A stretch of 44,569 nucleotides of DNA from CAXTTV01 sp964247295 (lineage in GTDB: Bacteria; Chloroflexota; Ktedonobacteria; Ktedonobacterales; Ktedonobacteraceae), in assembly GCA_964247295.1 (NCBI GenBank), contig CAXTTV010000016.1, positions 1-44,569 of the forward strand. The letters are read 5' to 3'. The notes below the pieces were generated by a model. It saw only the letters and a program-made list of their open reading frames with translations. It was not told the DNA's origin and did no database searches. This document shows, piece after piece, positions 41,746 to 44,569 of the stretch (position 1 is the first letter of the stretch; every line of letters begins with the position of its first letter). The position numbers were made by a program, and so were the translations under genes.

Positions 41746-42366
41746 TCAGGTAGATTGTACCAGTGACCAGTGGATCATCAAAGGCAGATTATCCGCGAGC
41801 AGCGTGCTCGCATATTCAAAGTGCCCACTCGCCGAAACCTGGACTGTATAGTACCTGAGGGTATCGTTGTGGCAAGCATAGAAAGTCACCGTAAAGCCCT
41901 GGTCTGTAGAGATAACTGAAGGTGGCACAATTATAGATTCAAAGCGTTCGACAGTTTCTGTCCTTTTCTCTTCCTTCCAGACCGGCAGATCGCGGGCCTT
42001 TGAGATAAGATAGAACAGTCCAGAAAGGGGCGGTGTGAGTGTAAAGGCGGTCGTTGTATAGCCCAGGGCCTCCTCAGGTGTTGTAATTGTAAAACCATCC
42101 ATTTGAAGCAAAAACTCAAATATCTCCAACGAAAAGAGATGAATTGGAAGGCTATCATGCGTTACAGCTACATAGATTATTCTAGTTTCCGTGAACCACA
42201 TTCGTAATGCATAAACGTCGTGATGCTTGAGCTCTAGAGGAAAAGGATATTTAAGTTCGCTCAGATACCGAAATGAAGTTTTTGTATGCTCATCATCAGG
42301 ATCTAGTGGATAACATAGGTCCAACAATTGTTTATGAAAATTGAGATTCTCTGTATTTGATGGCAT
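41746..42366 (-). CDS. ~200-aa island paralog 4
   Basis: 206 aa. Shows the family layout: helical N-terminus, YPFPLELKHHDVYALRMWFT, ITTPEEALGYTTTAF, FYLISKARDLPVWKEEKRTE, IVPPSVISTDQGFTVTFYAC and a C-terminal strand pair ending LPLMI. Most similar by eye to paralog 2. It precedes the ATPase gene by 32 bases. No function known. Confidence 0.68.
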   Translation of the reverse strand: MPSNTENLNFHKQLLDLCYPLDPDDEHTKTSFRYLSELKYPFPLELKHHDVYALRMWFTETRIIYVAVTHDSLPIHLFSLEIFEFLLQMDGFTITTPEEALGYTTTAFTLTPPLSGLFYLISKARDLPVWKEEKRTETVERFESIIVPPSVISTDQGFTVTFYACHNDTLRYYTVQVSASGHFEYASTLLADNLPLMIHWSLVQST

Positions 42367-42410
42367 ACAACCTTCTTGATATCTTTAGCTAGATAGGGTA
42401 TACGAAAAAA

Positions 42411-43028
42411 CTATTCATCTCCATAAACATTTTTCAGAAAAATGGGAGTAGAATCTGGAGTTTTTATCAACGTCGTCTCTAATTTCTGCATCTGCCCTGT
42501 TGGCAGGATCAGAACCATATAGTGCTTAAACACATTATCAATGTTAACGTAGAAAGTTACAAGAAAGCCCTGAGCCAATGCTGTAACCCCTGGTGGTCGA
42601 ATAAATGGCTCAAAATAAGATACAAAGTGTTCTCTCTCCTCTTTGTTACGGATAGGGATATCAGAGGCTTTTGAAACAAGAGAAAAGCCCAGGTGAGGGC
42701 TCTGGTCTATGAGAAAAGCTAGAGTAGCATAGTCACGTGCCTGTTCAGGAGTCGAAATTAAAGTGCCATCGGCCTGTAGCAGATACTCAAAATCGAACCA
42801 CCTCCTTAACTGAATAGGCGGACGGTCACTGGCGATCCCAATATAGATAGGGGGTACAGGATGAGCGAACTCGAATTGGTATATAGAATAGAGCCCATAA
42901 TGGTTAAGAGGGACTGGAAAAGATACTCTCTTAACCCTGATATACTTCGACGAGATCTTTCTCTCTTCAAATCGCTGAATTTTATTAAAAGCATCAACAA
43001 CCCTTTGTTTTAGTTTATCATCAGTCAT
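42411..43028 (-). CDS. ~200-aa island paralog 3
   Basis: 205 aa with the same blocks: VSFPVPLNHYGLYSIYQFEF, LISTPEQARDYATLAFLIDQ, LVSKASDIPIRNKEEREHFV, RPPGVTALAQGFLVTFYVNI. The C-terminal end (TPIFLKNVYGDE) differs from the LPL ending of the others, so it may be a more diverged member. Same strand, 31-44 bases from its neighbours. Confidence 0.66.
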   Translation of the reverse strand: MTDDKLKQRVVDAFNKIQRFEERKISSKYIRVKRVSFPVPLNHYGLYSIYQFEFAHPVPPIYIGIASDRPPIQLRRWFDFEYLLQADGTLISTPEQARDYATLAFLIDQSPHLGFSLVSKASDIPIRNKEEREHFVSYFEPFIRPPGVTALAQGFLVTFYVNIDNVFKHYMVLILPTGQMQKLETTLIKTPDSTPIFLKNVYGDE

Positions 43029-43059
43029 TGTGAAAAGCCTTCTATTTAAAAGAAAAAGG

Positions 43060-43650
43060 TCAGGAATGCATCAAAGGAAGTTTTTCGGCAATGACCTCGT
43101 TTTTATGAGCCATATGGCCTTTGGGTGATACCTCAATGGTATAGAAACGAAGCGTTTCATCATCACAAGCGTAAAAGGTAATAGTAAAGCCTTCTGTTGT
43201 GGTAGATAATACTGCTGGTGGCACAATCACATCCTGGAAACGGGTGACGATTTCTTCCCGTTTCTCTTCGTCCCAGACTGGGAGATCGCTAGCCTCGGAA
43301 ACAAGATAGAAGAGGCCAGGAAGAGGAGGAGCTATGGTAAAGACGGCAGTTGCATAAGCCAGAGCCTGCTCAGGTGTGGAAATCGTGAGTTCTTCAATAT
43401 CGAGCATAGCCTCAAAGACTTCAAATGATGAAAGAGCACCAGTATTATAATCCTCGCTGACCGCCGCATAGACCGTGATGGTCTTTGCGAGCCGTATCCG
43501 AAAGACATAGATGGTAAAGATGCGCAATGGAAGTGGGAAAGGATACCGAACAATGTTAGTCTGCTTTAGAATCGACATTTTATTGTCACCGAGTTCGGCG
43601 GGCGCGAAAGTCTCGATGAGATCTTTATAAGTTTCTAGAGAAAAAATCAT
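43060..43650 (-). CDS. ~200-aa island paralog 2
   Basis: 196 aa from ATG 43650 (AAAGGAA five bases upstream; open frame extends further up). Blocks: YPFPLPLRIFTIYVFRIRLA, TISTPEQALAYATAVFTIAP, FYLVSEASDLPVWDEEKREE, IVPPAVLSTTTEGFTITFYA, ending AEKLPLMHS. Confidence 0.68.
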   Translation of the reverse strand: MIFSLETYKDLIETFAPAELGDNKMSILKQTNIVRYPFPLPLRIFTIYVFRIRLAKTITVYAAVSEDYNTGALSSFEVFEAMLDIEELTISTPEQALAYATAVFTIAPPLPGLFYLVSEASDLPVWDEEKREEIVTRFQDVIVPPAVLSTTTEGFTITFYACDDETLRFYTIEVSPKGHMAHKNEVIAEKLPLMHS

Positions 43651-43718
43651 CTGTATTCCTTTATGAAAGCATAGTTCTAACGATACGATGTTCAAATAAA
43701 AGGCACAAATATTTTTGT

Positions 43719-44318
43719 TTAGTGTGGGAGTGTGACAGGGAGAGGAAGGTTCTCCGCAATAACCTCATAGGACTCTTGCATCTGTCCTATAGGAGAGACT
43801 CGAACAGTATAATGTTTGAGCGTTTGATTGGTGGCGGCATAGAAGGTAATGGCATAGTGGGTGGGGAAAGCCTGTGCCCTGGGGGGAGAGATCACCGACT
43901 CAAAGCGTGCCACGATCTCCGCTTTCTGCTCTTCGCGAAGTACAGGGAGGTCAGAGGCATGTGAGAGAAGGTAATATGTTTCCCGTCTATCCGGCTTCAA
44001 CAGATCAAAAGCAGAGGTGACGTACTGAAGAGCCTTTTCAGAGGTTGAAATGATCGAGCCATCCGCTTTGAGAATATCTTCAAAGTTATACCATTGTCTA
44101 AATTCGATAACAGGTCTATCTGGGGCAAGAGCAAGAAACCAGGGCATAAACCCATGACTTGTCCATTCTTCTACTACGTATATTTCATAGCGATGAAAGG
44201 AAAAAGGAGGCTTATAATTACTGATCTTAGTATCTTTGAAAGAAATTATTTGTGCTATTTCAGGGTTTGTTGTTGTAGAAGCATCTATAAGCCTCTCGCG
44301 TAAAGCATCATTTTGCAT
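43719..44318 (-). CDS. ~200-aa island paralog 1
   Basis: 199 aa from ATG 44318 with AGAGGT four bases upstream; an earlier ATG at 44348 falls inside the preceding gene. Blocks: PPFSFHRYEIYVVEEWTS, IISTSEKALQYVTSAFDLL, YLLSHASDLPVLREEQKAEI, ISPPRAQAFPTHYAITFYAA and AENLPLPVTLPH. Confidence 0.68.
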   Translation of the reverse strand: MQNDALRERLIDASTTTNPEIAQIISFKDTKISNYKPPFSFHRYEIYVVEEWTSHGFMPWFLALAPDRPVIEFRQWYNFEDILKADGSIISTSEKALQYVTSAFDLLKPDRRETYYLLSHASDLPVLREEQKAEIVARFESVISPPRAQAFPTHYAITFYAATNQTLKHYTVRVSPIGQMQESYEVIAENLPLPVTLPH

Positions 44319-44337
44319 TTTTACCTCTATAAATATG

Positions 44338-44569
44338 TTAGGATTCATTCTTAAATATACTATTCCAATGATTTCGATACTGATCTATATAAGGCGTGTA
44401 GCCAGGAGCGGGTGTGTATCTGTTTTCTCGAATAACTTTCATGATCTCCTCTTTTCCAGCTTGTCTTAATCGAGCGTCAAATTCTTCGTCAGATAATTCA
44501 GGTTCTTTCTCTTGTAGTTCCCTACCCTTTTGATCGTATACATTCCAGAACTGGTCTTCTCCTATTTCC
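44338..44569 (-). CDS. C-terminal part of a further island protein (runs off the window)
   Basis: On the minus strand the frame enters at base 44568 and runs 76 codons to a stop at 44338-44340: EIGEDQFWNVYDQKGRELQE, KEPELSDEEFDARLRQAGKE, RYTPAPGYTPYIDQYRNHW. It is intact and ends 20 bases before paralog 1. By analogy with the 38303 gene it may be the effector that the following paralogs serve; no family recognised. Confidence 0.6.
   Translation of the reverse strand, partial: EIGEDQFWNVYDQKGRELQEKEPELSDEEFDARLRQAGKEEIMKVIRENRYTPAPGYTPYIDQYRNHWNSIFKNES

Noticed and set aside
1..44569. tRNA or rRNA genes, integrase or attachment sites
   Set aside because: I saw no cloverleaf with CCA end or TψC-type segment, no rRNA stretch and no integrase; a dedicated search could still find a short one.

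Overview
The window looks like chromosomal DNA of a free-living, probably Gram-positive-like (monoderm) bacterium. Lipoproteins with lipoboxes, a CIRCE-controlled groESL operon, LprG-like and LmeA-like lipid-handling proteins, IS66 debris and an accessory effector island together suggest a Chloroflexota of the Ktedonobacteria type. That placement is inferred from the look of the proteins; no 16S or other marker is present.

Layout. 1-5.3 kb: the C-terminal part of Lon, then a sugar-type ABC importer (Tat-like lipoprotein binding protein plus two permeases, no ATPase gene). 5.3-9.9 kb: two almost identical ~206-bp elements in inverted orientation bracket a heterodimeric ABC exporter. 9.9-12.8 kb: a leftward TetR-SMR-CYTH operon with a clear operator, and a rightward FTR1-family iron permease whose promoter carries a palindrome. 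13-16.5 kb: a large secreted beta-propeller protein with three C-terminal repeats. 16.5-18.8 kb: AAC(3)-like acetyltransferase, RadC, and a tiny HAMP-like protein. 19.1-23.8 kb: a leftward trio (LprG/LppX-like lipoprotein, MFS transporter fused to an extracytoplasmic domain, secreted protein) that resembles mycobacterial LprG-P55 lipid export. 24.2-31.1 kb: pcrA, L-lactate dehydrogenase, a decapitated metallo-beta-lactamase-fold gene overlapping a tetR gene, then groES-groEL behind CIRCE. 31.4-33.1 kb: two lineage-type genes, a small possible regulator and a membrane/coiled-coil protein.

33.3-44.6 kb is the most unusual part. All genes point left. A 1049-aa HerA/VirB4-like ATPase is embedded among six paralogous ~200-aa proteins of unknown family, a zincin-like protein with an HEMNH motif, a second effector-like protein with an EYLH motif, an acidic 134-aa protein, and a low-complexity protein. 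Two of the effector-like proteins share a conserved N-terminal segment (SYSKNFSIRS...ETRTV.HFEVNSSKE). Decay is visible everywhere here: a frameshifted paralog, an in-frame TAG at the head of one effector, an IS66 remnant, and the stub of a second acidic gene. I interpret the island as a rapidly evolving effector/partner cassette served by a HerA-like ATPase. The function of the small paralogs (immunity, adaptor or chaperone) cannot be settled from sequence.
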